From positions 1-64,000 of the forward strand of contig NZ_NNSR01000063.1 in assembly GCF_002834225.1 (NCBI RefSeq): DNA of 64,000 nt, written 5' to 3'. A program made the translations under genes and the position numbers. Positions 1-8,779 of the stretch are shown one piece after another (position 1 is the stretch's first letter; each line of letters opens with the position of its first letter). The notes below the pieces were generated by a model, which had not been told where the DNA came from, did no database searches, and saw nothing but the letters and a program-made list of their open reading frames with translations. Origin of the DNA: Ruminococcus bromii. Lineage in GTDB: Bacteria > Bacillota > Clostridia > Oscillospirales > Acutalibacteraceae.

Positions 1-1
1 A

Positions 2-100
2 CTTTCTGACCGCATTCCGATTTGCCCGAGCGGATACACCATTACCGTGATGTATGACGGATATTCAGTTTTCGCAAACAACTTAACGCTATTTGCTTAA
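2..100 (+). CDS. 3' end of an unrecognised gene (partial)
   Basis: A reading frame is open from the left edge of the window to a TAA at 98-100, giving about 32 codons. It contains the run SGYTITVMYDGYSVF, which looks like ordinary protein rather than random sequence. The start lies outside the window and I do not recognise the family. It lies upstream of the XRE regulator in the same direction, with about 140 bases between them that include that gene's own promoter. The frame could be a chance opening, so confidence is low. Confidence 0.3.
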   Translation, partial: LSDRIPICPSGYTITVMYDGYSVFANNLTLFA

Positions 101-104
101 TGAT

Positions 105-118
105 TATACTAAACATAT
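105..118 (+). repeat. 14-bp direct repeat, upstream copy
   Basis: The sequence TATACTAAACATAT occurs here and again, identically, at 180-193. The downstream copy sits between the -35 and -10 boxes of the promoter of the XRE regulator. This spacing suggests paired binding sites for that regulator, with the upstream copy as an auxiliary operator. The function is inferred from position only. Confidence 0.6.
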
Positions 119-173
119 TCCGTTATGTCAAGTGGTTTTCGTAAAAATATTAAACTTTTTTGTTTTATGTTAC

Positions 174-203
174 TTGACATATACTAAACATATATGATAT
201 ACT
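174..203 (+). promoter_or_regulatory. Promoter of the XRE regulator with embedded repeat
   Basis: TTGACA at 174-179 and TATACT at 198-203 are 18 bases apart. The second copy of the 14-bp repeat (180-193) fills the spacer. A repressor bound there would block RNA polymerase directly, so autorepression by the protein encoded just downstream is the simplest reading. The leader is short, about 30 bases to the start codon. Confidence 0.7.
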
Positions 204-239
204 GTTTGCACATTATATGAATAAGGGAGCGTAAATTTT

Positions 240-764
240 ATGGCAATCGGAGAGAGAATAAGGTTCTTTCGTAATCTTTGCGGAATGACACAGAAATATT
301 TAGGACAGGTGGTCGGATTTCCCGAAAAAACCGCTGACATTCGTATGGCACAGTATGAATCCGGAAGTAGAACGCCTAAGGCTGATTTAACAAATAAACT
401 TGCAGAGGTTTTCGATATATCGCCACAGGCTCTTTCTGTTCCTGACATTGACAGTTACATAGGGTTAATGCACACCTTGTTTACATTAGAGGACAGATAC
501 GGATTGACAATATTAAAGACTGAAAACGGTGTTTCAATGTATGCAGACCCTAAAAAAGGAACAGATGCTGCCGAGCTTTCAGAAATGCTCGCTGCGTGGG
601 CTGAACAATCCGAGAAATATCATAACGGCGACATTAACCGTGACGAATATGACAAGTGGCGCTACAATTATCCGAAGTATGATGAAGCTTCCGGTTTTGT
701 GAAAGTACCGTCACAGAATCTCAGCGATGCTATGGTTGAAGCGTTTAAGGATAAGTTAAAATAA
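240..764 (+). CDS. XRE-family helix-turn-helix regulator
   Basis: This is a 174-residue DNA-binding protein. The first 70 residues form an XRE/Cro-C1 helix-turn-helix domain (IGERIRFFRNLCGMTQKYLG, then a YESGSRTPK recognition-helix region). The remaining 100 residues are charged and contain an acidic segment ending in YDKWRYNYPKYD. I associate this C-terminal type with regulators carried by clostridial mobile elements, but I cannot name the domain. A ribosome binding site, AAGGGAG, precedes the ATG. The gene stands alone, is followed by a strong terminator, and probably represses itself through the 14-bp repeats at 105 and 180. Its position beside the 3' end of guaA suggests it may be part or remnant of an integrated element. 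Confidence 0.75.
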   Translation: MAIGERIRFFRNLCGMTQKYLGQVVGFPEKTADIRMAQYESGSRTPKADLTNKLAEVFDISPQALSVPDIDSYIGLMHTLFTLEDRYGLTILKTENGVSMYADPKKGTDAAELSEMLAAWAEQSEKYHNGDINRDEYDKWRYNYPKYDEASGFVKVPSQNLSDAMVEAFKDKLK

Positions 765-777
765 TTGCAAACGACAA

Positions 778-815
778 AAACCCCGTACTGACTTTAATCC
801 GTCAGTACGGGGTTT
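778..815 (+). terminator. Intrinsic terminator after the XRE regulator
   Basis: A perfect 15-bp stem, AAACCCCGTACTGAC at 778-792 pairing with 801-815, encloses an 8-base loop. The A-rich left flank and T-rich right end allow it to work in either direction, so it may also insulate from transcripts running out of guaA on the minus strand. Confidence 0.85.
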
Positions 816-982
816 AATGTTAATATGGTATTTTTGCGAGCCACAAGATATTACTTTTTACTCACAAACCACTCGATACACACGATAAAGGGTACCGAGT
901 AGAATCTTATCAAAATCTTATCAACGGGCTCTTCGAAAACCTTGAAACCCTTGATATTACTGGGGTTTCAGACTTTTTCAAT
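816..982. other. Intergenic strip abutting the 3' end of guaA
   Basis: These 167 bases hold no convincing gene. On the minus strand a stop-bounded frame of about 38 codons ends in CIEWFVSKK and a TAA near 855. It has no start codon or ribosome binding site and may be a decayed fragment. An inverted repeat, TGAAACCC at 943-950 and GGGTTTCA at 963-970 with a 12-base gap, lies 13 bases beyond the guaA stop codon. The 3' end of guaA is an established integration site for genomic islands, so this dyad could belong to an attachment site. That is inference. Confidence 0.4.
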
Positions 983-2536
983 TTATTCCCACTCTACTGT
1001 TCCGGGGGGTTTACTTGTTATATCATAGACTACTCTATTTACATGTTCAACTTCGTTGATGATGCGGTTGGAGACTCTGCCTAGGATTTCGTAGGGGATT
1101 TTTGCCCAGTCGGCTGTCATAAAGTCATCGGTTGTAACGGCACGGAGAGCGATGAGTTCGTCATATGTTCTTGCGTCACCCATAACGCCTACGGTTTTAA
1201 CACCCGGGAGGACTGCGAAGAACTGGCTCATTTTATCTGCGTAACCGCACTTATCCATTTCATCACGAAGAATTGCATCGGCTTCCTGAAGAATACGAAC
1301 CTTTTCGGCTGTAACTTCTCCGATTACTCGCACACCGAGTCCCGGACCCGGGAATGGCTGACGCCATACGAGGTCGTGCGGAAGTCCAAGCTTCTCACCT
1401 ACTACTCTTACCTCATCCTTGAAGAGGTCTTTAAGCGGTTCAATTACACCTGCAAAATCAATATCTTCCGGGATACCAACCTGATTGTGATGTGTTTTGA
1501 TTTTTGCGGCATCGCCTTTACCGCTTTCGATACGGTCGGGATAAATTGTACCCTGTGCAAAGTAACCCTCGCCGTAGCTTTCACGGATTTTGTTCCAGAA
1601 CACCTTATAAAATTCTGTGCCGATGATGTGGCGCTTTTCTTCGGGTTCTTCAATACCTTTAAGCTTTGCAAGGAACTCTTCCTGACAATTAATGCGGACA
1701 AAGTTCATATCAAAAAGCTTTGTAAAGGTCTGCTCTACAAAGTCGCCCTCGTCTTTTCTCATAAGTCCCTGATCAACGAAAACGCAGGTAAGTTGTTTAC
1801 CAACTGCCTTGCTGAGAAGTGCTGCGGCAACAGATGAATCTACACCGCCCGAAAGTCCGAGAACTACACCCTTGTCACCAATCTGCTCTTTAAGCTGTGC
1901 AACAGTTGTGTCGATGAAGCTTTCCATTCTCCACTCGCCCTTACATTCGCAAATATCATAAAGGAATGAACGGAGCATATCTTTACCGTTTTCTGTATGG
2001 TTTACTTCAGGGTGGAACTGAACACCATAAAACTTCTTTTCAGGACATGACATTGCGGCTACGGGACATGCATCCGTTGTAGCTGTAATGCTGAATCCTT
2101 CGGGAGCTTCATTGATATAGTCACGGTGACTCATCCATGAAATTCCTTCACTCTTTACGGATTTAAAGAGGATATCATTATTATTGTATCTTGTAACTGT
2201 CTTGCCGTACTCACTTGATGAATTGTCTGTAGCCGAAACAACATTGCCTCCGAGCGTGTATGCCATAAGCTGACAACCGTAGCAAATGCCGAGAATCGGG
2301 ATTCCGAGTTCAAAAATTTCAGGAGTATAATGCGGTGATGACTCGTCATAAACGCTGTTAGGACCGCCTGTGAAGATAATGCCTTTTGGGTTAATGTCTT
2401 TGATTTTCTGAATATCAACGGTGTAAGGAAGAATTTCGCAATATACATTGCACTCACGAACTCTTCTTGCAATCAGCTGATTGTACTGACCGCCGAAATC
2501 AAGAACAATGACAGTTTCTTTTGTAGCATTGCTCAT
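983..2536 (-). CDS. guaA: GMP synthase (glutamine-hydrolysing)
   Basis: This enzyme converts XMP to GMP using ATP and glutamine, the last step of guanine nucleotide synthesis. The 517 residues match the usual length. Residues 1-200 are a class I glutamine amidotransferase, with nucleophile Cys85 in GICYGCQ and the His175/Glu177 pair in FHPEVNH. The ATP pyrophosphatase domain follows, with the PP-loop SGGVDSS at 229-235. The protein ends in the conserved [10 protein letters not shown] ribosome binding site, AAAGGAA, precedes the ATG. The gene is last in the purine gene run, separated from purA by a hairpin at 2561-2589, so it may be transcribed by read-through or from its own promoter. Confidence 0.97.
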   Translation of the reverse strand: MSNATKETVIVLDFGGQYNQLIARRVRECNVYCEILPYTVDIQKIKDINPKGIIFTGGPNSVYDESSPHYTPEIFELGIPILGICYGCQLMAYTLGGNVVSATDNSSSEYGKTVTRYNNNDILFKSVKSEGISWMSHRDYINEAPEGFSITATTDACPVAAMSCPEKKFYGVQFHPEVNHTENGKDMLRSFLYDICECKGEWRMESFIDTTVAQLKEQIGDKGVVLGLSGGVDSSVAAALLSKAVGKQLTCVFVDQGLMRKDEGDFVEQTFTKLFDMNFVRINCQEEFLAKLKGIEEPEEKRHIIGTEFYKVFWNKIRESYGEGYFAQGTIYPDRIESGKGDAAKIKTHHNQVGIPEDIDFAGVIEPLKDLFKDEVRVVGEKLGLPHDLVWRQPFPGPGLGVRVIGEVTAEKVRILQEADAILRDEMDKCGYADKMSQFFAVLPGVKTVGVMGDARTYDELIALRAVTTDDFMTADWAKIPYEILGRVSNRIINEVEHVNRVVYDITSKPPGTVEWE

Positions 2537-2560
2537 AGTAAAATTCCTTTCAAATTTAAA

Positions 2561-2589
2561 GAATACCGCACAGAGTTTGTGCGGTATTC
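2561..2589 (-). terminator. Hairpin between purA and guaA
   Basis: GAATACCGCACA at 2561-2572 pairs perfectly with 2578-2589 around a 5-base loop. Read on the minus strand it follows purA and is trailed by CTTTAAATTTG, a weak U-tract. It sits just upstream of the guaA ribosome binding site. It may therefore terminate only part of the purA transcripts, or act as a processing stem in a polycistronic message. Confidence 0.65.
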
Positions 2590-2603
2590 AATTAATATTT
2601 TAA

Positions 2604-3881
2604 TTATCTGTAAATAATATCGTTTCTGGAAGGACCGTTTGAAACCATTGTAATCGGCACACCGATAGCCTTTTCGGCAAATTCAATGTATTCACGGCAT
2701 TCCTTAGGAAGCTTGTCATATTCTGTAATACCTGAAATTGAACACTTCCAGCCCTTGAGCTTTTTGAGGATAGGTTTGCATCTTTTAAGCTTTGTTGTTG
2801 ACGGGAAGTAGTCAATTTCCTTGCCGTCAAGCTCATAACCTACACAAACAGGAATTTCATCAAGATATCCGAGAACATCAAGAACCGTGAACGCAACCTG
2901 TGTTGCACCCTGAACCATACAACCGTAGCGTGTTGCAACGAGGTCAAGCCAACCCATTCTTCTCGGTCTGCCTGTTGTTGCACCGAATTCTCCGCCGTCA
3001 CCGCCTCTTCTGCGAAGTTCGTCAGCCTCATCGCCGAAAATTTCAGAAACAAATTCACCTGCGCCTACTGCACTTGAATAAGCCTTGACAACTGTGATGA
3101 TTTCTTTGATTTCATACGGTGGAATACCTGCACCTACAGCACCGTAACCTGCGATTGTGTTGGATGAAGTAACCATAGGATAAATGCCGAAGTCAGTGTC
3201 CTTGAGTGAACCGAGCTGTCCCTCAAGAAGAATATTCTTTCCGTCTTTGAGCGCATTATGAACAAAAGTGAATGCGTCACCGACATAAGGAGCAAGAAGT
3301 TCCTTATATTCCATCAGCTTGTCAAAAACTTCCTGTTCTGTGATTTCGGGCTTGTTGTAGAGGTTTTTCAGAGTTGCATTCTTGATTTCAAGAGCGTGTC
3401 TGATTTTCTCTCTGAGTGAATCGGGATCATCATAAAGTTCATTGATCTGGAAACCGATTTTTGAATACTTGTCAGAATAGAACGGAGCGATACCGCTCTT
3501 TGTTGAACCGAAAGAATTTTTGCCGAGACGCTCTTCCTCATAGCAGTCAAATGCTACATGGTAAGGCATAACAATTTGTGCTCTGTCAGAAATAATAATG
3601 TTTGGCTCGGGAACTCCGCGATCTTTGAGGTGAGCCATTTCCTTAACGAAGTTTTCAACGCTGAAAGCAACACCGTTGCCGATTATATTGGTGATATTCT
3701 GATGGAAAACACCCGAAGGAAGCTGGTGAAGAGCAAATTTTCCGTAATCGTTGACTATTGTATGTCCTGCGTTTGCACCGCCTTGAAAACGAATTACGAT
3801 GTCGCTGTCGTTTGCGAGAACATCGGTAATTTTACCCTTGCCCTCGTCGCCCCAGTTGGCACCTACAATTGCTTTTACCAT
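2604..3881 (-). CDS. purA: Adenylosuccinate synthase
   Basis: PurA joins IMP and aspartate with GTP hydrolysis to give adenylosuccinate, the first committed step to AMP. The 425-residue length is normal. The N-terminus carries the GTP-binding signature WGDEGKGK (Asp12 and Lys17 region) and the GGANAGHT motif with His40. The segment TTGRPRRMGW further on matches the conserved substrate-binding stretch. AAGGAG precedes the ATG. A 6-bp hairpin (3900-3905 with 3911-3916) sits just in front of that site, and a smaller one (3937-3949) lies closer to purB. purB lies 84 bases upstream, placing both AMP-branch enzymes together. Confidence 0.97.
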   Translation of the reverse strand: MVKAIVGANWGDEGKGKITDVLANDSDIVIRFQGGANAGHTIVNDYGKFALHQLPSGVFHQNITNIIGNGVAFSVENFVKEMAHLKDRGVPEPNIIISDRAQIVMPYHVAFDCYEEERLGKNSFGSTKSGIAPFYSDKYSKIGFQINELYDDPDSLREKIRHALEIKNATLKNLYNKPEITEQEVFDKLMEYKELLAPYVGDAFTFVHNALKDGKNILLEGQLGSLKDTDFGIYPMVTSSNTIAGYGAVGAGIPPYEIKEIITVVKAYSSAVGAGEFVSEIFGDEADELRRRGGDGGEFGATTGRPRRMGWLDLVATRYGCMVQGATQVAFTVLDVLGYLDEIPVCVGYELDGKEIDYFPSTTKLKRCKPILKKLKGWKCSISGITEYDKLPKECREYIEFAEKAIGVPITMVSNGPSRNDIIYR

Positions 3882-3965
3882 TTTACAAAACTCCTTTTTG
3901 CAGACTCACGGTCTGCTGTAAATAAAATATATACTTGAACCAAAGGTTCGATTAAATCAGTCTAA

Positions 3966-5402
3966 TTAAACATTGATTTCAGGCTTGTCAGACTCAACAT
4001 CTGCGTACTTTTCAAGAACAGGCTTGATGCACTCGTTGAGGAAGTCCTCTGTCTGCTCTTTTGCTCTGCCTGTGTAGTTTTCAGGCTTGAGAATTTTTTC
4101 AAGCTCTTCAAGAGTAACGCCGAATGCCTCATCTGCGGCAATTCTTTCGAGAAGATCATTTTCGCCGCCTTCAACCTTGACTACTCTTGACGCAGCCATT
4201 GAATGCTCACGGATTTTCTCGTGAAGCTGCTGTCTGTCGGCACCGCGCTTTTTAACTGCATCCATCATAATATTCTCTGTTGCCATGAACGGAAGTTCTT
4301 TTCTGAGTCTTTGTTCAATTACCTTTGGATAAACGACAAGACCGTCTGCAACATTTGCATAAAGTGAAAGGATACCGTCAACTGCGAGGAATGCCTCCGG
4401 AACGCTGAGACGCTTGTTGGCGGAGTCATCAAGTGTTCTTTCAAACCACTGTGTGGCAGTTGTAAAGTAACCGTTGAGAACATCAACCATAACATATCTT
4501 GAAAGTGAACCGATACGCTCACTTCTCATTGGGTTACGCTTATAAGCCATAGCCGATGAACCGATCTGATTCTTTTCAAACGGCTCTTCAATCTCTTTGA
4601 GGTGCTGAAGAAGTCTGATATCATTTGAGAATTTAGCAGCTGACTGAGCAATTCCTGCAAGAACATTGAGGAACTGTGAATCAAGCTTTCTTGAATATGT
4701 CTGACCTGATACAGGGAAACAAGCCTTGTAGCCCATTTTTTCTGCAATCTTACGGTCAAGCATTTTGCACTTTTCGTGATCTCCGTCAAAGAGTTCAAGG
4801 AAGCTTGCCTGTGTTCCTGTTGTACCCTTTGAACCGAGAAGCTTAGCCTTTGAAAGCTGATACTCAACATCTTCAAGATCCATAAGGAGCTCCTGAAGCC
4901 AAAGAGTAGCTCTCTTACCTACTGTTGTAGGCTGTGCAGGCTGAAAATGAGTGAATGCAAGGGTTGGAAGAGCCTTGTATTCATCGGCAAACTTTGAAAG
5001 GTTGCGGATAACGGTGATAAGCTTATTTCTGATAAGCTTGAGTCCTTCTGTCATAATGATGATATCTGTGTTATCACCGACATAGCAGGAGGTTGCTCCG
5101 AGATGAATAATACCCTTTGCGTTCGGACACTGAACACCGTAAGCATATACATGTGACATTACATCGTGACGAACAATTTTCTCTCTTTCCTGTGCAACTT
5201 CATAGTTGATGTCTTCGGCATGAGCCTTGAGTTCGTCAATCTGCTCCTGTGTAATTGGGAGTCCGAGTTCTTTTTCCGATTCTGCAAGAGCAATCCAGAG
5301 TTTTCTCCATGTTCTGAATTTTTTATCAGGCGAGAAAATGTATTTCATTTCCTTGCTTGCATAACGGGCTGACAAGGGTGATTCATAAGTATCTTTTACC
5401 AT
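3966..5402 (-). CDS. purB: Adenylosuccinate lyase
   Basis: PurB removes fumarate at two steps of purine synthesis: from SAICAR to give AICAR, and from adenylosuccinate to give AMP. The 478 residues belong to the fumarase/aspartase superfamily. The signature loop GSSAMAYKRNP is at 281-291, and the substrate-binding THFQPAQPTT begins at residue 151. AAAGGATG stands 8 bases before the ATG. The gap to purF upstream is only 17 bases, so the two are clearly cotranscribed. Confidence 0.97.
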   Translation of the reverse strand: MVKDTYESPLSARYASKEMKYIFSPDKKFRTWRKLWIALAESEKELGLPITQEQIDELKAHAEDINYEVAQEREKIVRHDVMSHVYAYGVQCPNAKGIIHLGATSCYVGDNTDIIIMTEGLKLIRNKLITVIRNLSKFADEYKALPTLAFTHFQPAQPTTVGKRATLWLQELLMDLEDVEYQLSKAKLLGSKGTTGTQASFLELFDGDHEKCKMLDRKIAEKMGYKACFPVSGQTYSRKLDSQFLNVLAGIAQSAAKFSNDIRLLQHLKEIEEPFEKNQIGSSAMAYKRNPMRSERIGSLSRYVMVDVLNGYFTTATQWFERTLDDSANKRLSVPEAFLAVDGILSLYANVADGLVVYPKVIEQRLRKELPFMATENIMMDAVKKRGADRQQLHEKIREHSMAASRVVKVEGGENDLLERIAADEAFGVTLEELEKILKPENYTGRAKEQTEDFLNECIKPVLEKYADVESDKPEINV

Positions 5403-5419
5403 TATTTACATCCTTTCAA

Positions 5420-6886
5420 TTAGTTGTCCTTTTTATTGTTTTCATCGAAGTTCATTCCGCCGCGCTCCTTGCCCTTAAAGGTTTCTTTAGTGATAGGTGC
5501 GGGGTAATTACCCGTAAAGCAACCGTCACAAAAGCCTACGGGAGCGTTGTGAATCATCTCACGAAGTGACTCAACAGGGAGATATCCGAGGGAATCAGCC
5601 TTGCTGAGCTTTGTGATTTCTTCGATTGTATGGTTGCAGGCAATAAGTTCTCCTCTTGACGGAATGTCTGTACCGTAATAACACGGCCACATAAACGGAG
5701 GTGAACTGATACGCATATGTACCTCTTTTGCGCCTGCCTCTTTGAGCATTGTAACAATTCGGTCAACAGTTGTACCACGCACAATGCTATCATCAATAAT
5801 AACAACTCTCTTGCCTTTGATTTTGTCGGCAATCGGGTTGAGTTTAATTTTTACGCTTTTCATTCGTTCCTTCTGACTTGGCTTTATGAAGGTTCTGCCG
5901 ATATAGCTGTTCTTCACAATCGCCTTTTCATAAGGAATTCCGGATTCTTCGCTGTAACCGATTGCAGCGTCAATTCCCGATTCGGGAACACCGACAACCA
6001 TATCAGCCTCAACAGGGTATTTTCTTGCAAGGATTCGTCCTGCCTGCTTTCTTGCCTCATAAACGCTTACTCCGTCAATAAAGGAGTCTGAACGGGCAAA
6101 GTAAATATACTCAAAAATGCAGAGTGCCTTTTTCTTATCGCCAAAGTCGGGTTTCATACTGCGGACACCGTTCTGGTCTACAATTACGATTTCACCCGGT
6201 TCAACATCACGGACAAATTCTGCACCGCAGGCATCAAGAGCCGCACTTTCACTTGCAAAAACATAGGAATCGTTGTACTTGCCCATACAAAGCGGTCTGA
6301 AACCGTGAGGATCACGAACCGCAATAAGCTTTCTCGGGCTCATAACAAGGAGCGAATAAGCTCCCTCAATTACCTGCATTGTTCTTGCAACGGCATCTTC
6401 AACAGAATGACATTTAAGTCTTTCACGGGCAATTACATAGCAGATAACCTCGCTGTCGATTGTTGTCTGAAAGATTGCACCGCGCTGTTCAAGACCTCTG
6501 CGGATTTCAAGCGCATTGGTAAGGTTGCCGTTATGGGCAATTGAAAGCGTACCCTTTACATAACGCATAACAAGCGGTTGTGCATTTTCCAGCACAGAAC
6601 CGCCTGCAGTTGAGTAACGGACATGCGAAACCGCCATTTGTCCGTTGAGAGAATCAAGAATTTTGTTGTTAAAGACCTCGGTAACAAGGCCCATATCTTT
6701 GTGATAATCAATTACACCTTCGTCAGATACAGCGATGCCGCAGCTTTCCTGTCCTCTGTGCTGGAGAGCAAGCAAGCCGTTATAACAAGCGTATGCAGGG
6801 TTAATTGTGCCGTCGCTGAATATGCCGAATACTCCGCACTCTTCGTGCAGACCTTCTTTTGCAAAATTATCGAAAGAAAATTCCAA
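5420..6886 (-). CDS. purF: Amidophosphoribosyltransferase
   Basis: PurF makes phosphoribosylamine from PRPP and glutamine, the first committed purine step. The 488 residues start with a 16-residue propeptide ahead of Cys17 (HEECGVFGIF), which becomes the catalytic N-terminus after cleavage, as in the Bacillus-type enzyme. The PRPP-binding motif VVIIDDSIVRGTT is at 361-373. Cysteines at 256 and in the CDGC region near residue 455 fit the iron-sulfur cluster of this type. The start codon appears to be TTG with GGTGG upstream; the nearby ATG at 6896 is in another frame. The product is expected to be oxygen-sensitive and feedback-inhibited by purine nucleotides. Confidence 0.95.
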   Translation of the reverse strand: MEFSFDNFAKEGLHEECGVFGIFSDGTINPAYACYNGLLALQHRGQESCGIAVSDEGVIDYHKDMGLVTEVFNNKILDSLNGQMAVSHVRYSTAGGSVLENAQPLVMRYVKGTLSIAHNGNLTNALEIRRGLEQRGAIFQTTIDSEVICYVIARERLKCHSVEDAVARTMQVIEGAYSLLVMSPRKLIAVRDPHGFRPLCMGKYNDSYVFASESAALDACGAEFVRDVEPGEIVIVDQNGVRSMKPDFGDKKKALCIFEYIYFARSDSFIDGVSVYEARKQAGRILARKYPVEADMVVGVPESGIDAAIGYSEESGIPYEKAIVKNSYIGRTFIKPSQKERMKSVKIKLNPIADKIKGKRVVIIDDSIVRGTTVDRIVTMLKEAGAKEVHMRISSPPFMWPCYYGTDIPSRGELIACNHTIEEITKLSKADSLGYLPVESLREMIHNAPVGFCDGCFTGNYPAPITKETFKGKERGGMNFDENNKKDN

Positions 6887-6966
6887 GGTGCCACCATCCG
6901 ATTAATCAAAATAACTATCCAAAGTTTAATTCACATATCTTAATTCAAAAATTCACAATGTAGTTA

Positions 6967-7674
6967 TTATGCAAGACCTACACGCTTCATCATTTCGGCA
7001 TAAGCCTCTTCAACACCGCCCATATCACGACGGAAACGGTCCTTGTCGAGTTTCTCCTGTGTGTCCATATCCCAGAAACGGCATGTATCGGGAGAAATTT
7101 CGTCAGCAAGGAGAATCTTGCCCTTGTATCTGCCGAACTCAATCTTGAAGTCGATAAGATCAACATTGCACTGCTTGAAAAATTCAATCATAAGCTCGTT
7201 AATCTTGAAGGCCATTTCTGTGATTGTGTCGATTTCTTCCTTTGTAGCAAAGCCTGCTGCGAGGATGTGATATTCATTTACCATAGGATCGCCGAGTTCA
7301 TCGTTCTTATAGCAGAACTCAAGAACAGGAGTCTTCATCGGTGTGCCTTCGGGAAGTCCGAGACGCTTTGAAAGACTGCCGGCAGCTTTATTTCTTAAAA
7401 TTACCTCAAGAGGAACAATTTCAACCTTCTTGAGGACTGTATCTCTGTCGTTAAGCTCTTCAACAAAGTCTGTTGCAATGCCGTGCTTTTCAAGAAGCTT
7501 GAACATAAAGTTTGACATACGGTTGTTTACAACACCCTTGCCAACGATTGTGCCTTTTTTCTCACCGTTGAATGCAGTTGCGTCATCCTTGTAGGAAACG
7601 ATGCAGAGATCGGGATCTTCCGTAGAAAATACCTTTTTAGCTTTTCCTTCGTAAAGTAATTCTTTCTTTTCCAT
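6967..7674 (-). CDS. purC: Phosphoribosylaminoimidazole-succinocarboxamide synthase
   Basis: PurC ligates aspartate to CAIR with ATP, giving SAICAR, which PurB then cleaves. The 235-residue protein begins [16 protein letters not shown], the standard N-terminus of the family, and includes [11 protein letters not shown] and the [10 protein letters not shown] motif. A longer frame starts five codons upstream, but that ATG overlaps the GGAGG ribosome binding site of the inner ATG, so the inner one is chosen. It is the first gene of the purine run, with a promoter about 60 bases upstream; purF follows after 80 bases. A small hairpin, CGGCT/AGCCG at 7697-7709, lies in the short leader. Confidence 0.96.
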   Translation of the reverse strand: MEKKELLYEGKAKKVFSTEDPDLCIVSYKDDATAFNGEKKGTIVGKGVVNNRMSNFMFKLLEKHGIATDFVEELNDRDTVLKKVEIVPLEVILRNKAAGSLSKRLGLPEGTPMKTPVLEFCYKNDELGDPMVNEYHILAAGFATKEEIDTITEMAFKINELMIEFFKQCNVDLIDFKIEFGRYKGKILLADEISPDTCRFWDMDTQEKLDKDRFRRDMGGVEEAYAEMMKRVGLA

Positions 7675-7733
7675 AATCAAATCCTCCATAAAGATGCGGC
7701 TTTGAGCCGTAATTAAAAAACAATACGAGATAC

Positions 7734-7762
7734 ATTATAATATATAAATCAAAAATAAGCAA
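7734..7762 (-). promoter_or_regulatory. Promoter of the purine operon
   Basis: On the minus strand TTGCTT (7757-7762) and a perfect TATAAT (7734-7739) are 17 bases apart. Transcription would start near 7727, leaving only about 50 bases before purC. That is too short for a purine riboswitch, so control is more likely by a DNA-binding repressor such as PurR. No clear PurR box was identified. Confidence 0.7.
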
Positions 7763-7906
7763 CCGTATGAGAATTAAAAATAAAAAAATTGACGAATTTT
7801 TTTAAAAATTGCCTGTATCAAATAATTATGAAACAAAAATAATCTTAAACAGGGCATTTTTTGCAAAAGGAAAAGGAACAATACGGCGTGTATCGCTCCT
7901 TTGAAA

Positions 7907-8410
7907 TTATAACCTGACTGTATTCTGCTTATTTCTGAATACGAAAAGTATTATCGGTCTAAAAAGTCCGAAGGTAAGGACATTTACCACTGTGAGAACA
8001 TCCGAATATCTGACATTAAGATTTTTGAATATTTTATCGGCGATAATTACATCTATCACAAATGATGCAATGACACAAGCTAACAGGGCAATCAAGCCGA
8101 TGATACCGATTTCCAGTTCAAAACAGAAAAACAGAACGGCAACGGTTGCGATTGAAAGGTTCAGCACACCTTCAATTATGCCTAAAGCCTTATTCCCTGC
8201 AATTTTACCGAGGAGATATTTATTATAAAACGGAATCCAAGCTGTACCGCTGTGCTTATAGTACAAGCTCTTGCACATACCCATTGCCGCAATGCTCTCA
8301 AAAACATAACTTACTGCAAAATAAATAATCAGCACGGCAATTACCGCTATAAAGAACACATACATAGCCGAAAGCATTCCTATTAAAAGCATAACGCTTA
8401 TTCCGCCCAT
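7907..8410 (-). CDS. Multi-pass membrane protein of unknown function
   Basis: This 167-residue hydrophobic protein has about five predicted membrane segments. The stretch HSGTAWIPFYNKYLLGKIAG resembles the conserved region of small clostridial membrane proteins annotated as DUF5684-like; no function is known to me. A longer frame from a GTG at 8446 exists, but it would begin inside the terminator of tRNA-Leu. The ATG at 8410 has GGAGGG eight bases upstream, so it is chosen. The gene runs convergently with nothing and lies between the purine operon promoter and tRNA-Leu; about 200 AT-rich bases separate it from purC. Confidence 0.6.
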   Translation of the reverse strand: MGGISVMLLIGMLSAMYVFFIAVIAVLIIYFAVSYVFESIAAMGMCKSLYYKHSGTAWIPFYNKYLLGKIAGNKALGIIEGVLNLSIATVAVLFFCFELEIGIIGLIALLACVIASFVIDVIIADKIFKNLNVRYSDVLTVVNVLTFGLFRPIILFVFRNKQNTVRL

Positions 8411-8434
8411 AATTATCGCCCTCCGAAATATACT

Positions 8435-8471
8435 AAAAAAGGACACTAACCCTATGAGTTAATGTCCTTTT
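8435..8471 (-). terminator. Terminator of tRNA-Leu
   Basis: Read on the minus strand, AAAAGGACATTAAC pairs with GTTAGTGTCCTTTT (one mismatch) and is followed by a run of T. It begins immediately after the encoded CCA end of the tRNA. It also shows that the GTG at 8446 is not a likely start for the membrane protein downstream. Confidence 0.85.
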
Positions 8472-8557
8472 GGTGCCGGTGACCGGACTTGAACCGGTAC
8501 GGTATCGCTACCGGCGGATTTTGAGTCCGCTACGTCTGCCAATTCCATCACACCGGC
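8471..8557 (-). tRNA. tRNA-Leu (anticodon CAA)
   Basis: The minus strand folds as an 87-nt class II tRNA. The 5' acceptor strand GCCGGTG pairs with CACCGGC, followed by A and an encoded CCA. The anticodon stem GCGGA/TCCGC encloses CTCAAAA, giving anticodon CAA for UUG codons. The long variable arm and the GGTTCAAGTCC T-loop are typical of leucine tRNAs. It has its own promoter and terminator, so it is a single-gene unit. Confidence 0.95.
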
Positions 8558-8570
8558 AAATGCAATATGT

Positions 8571-8599
8571 ATTATACAATACAAATCGTAAAAAATCAA
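8571..8599 (-). promoter_or_regulatory. Promoter of tRNA-Leu
   Basis: On the minus strand TTGATT (8594-8599) and TATAAT (8571-8576) are exactly 17 bases apart. The mature tRNA begins 14 bases beyond the -10 box. The remaining roughly 180 bases up to pyrB are AT-rich and contain only candidate -10-like sequences for the divergent pyrB gene. Confidence 0.8.
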
Positions 8600-8779
8600 G
8601 TTAAATTTTTAAAATTTTTCATCTGATAGAATTAAAGTTACTTTGGAAATTAACGCTGATAAAACTAATACCGGAATCGGCAAAATTGTTTTATTCTTTA
8701 TTCCCATTTTTCTTTTAAGTATATATAAACACAGAAAATTTTGATAAAATAGAAAAAATTGCAGAAAGCTGTGTTATTT

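Noticed and set aside
6712-6909. ATG just upstream of purF as its start
   Set aside because: The ATG at 6896 is in a different frame from the conserved PurF N-terminus, so TTG at 6886 is preferred.
7675-7740. Purine riboswitch ahead of purC
   Set aside because: The promoter leaves a leader of only about 50 bases, and the conserved purine aptamer sequence is not present.
8411-8446. GTG start for the membrane protein at 8446
   Set aside because: This codon lies inside the tRNA-Leu terminator stem and lacks a ribosome binding site; the ATG at 8410 has GGAGGG in the right place.
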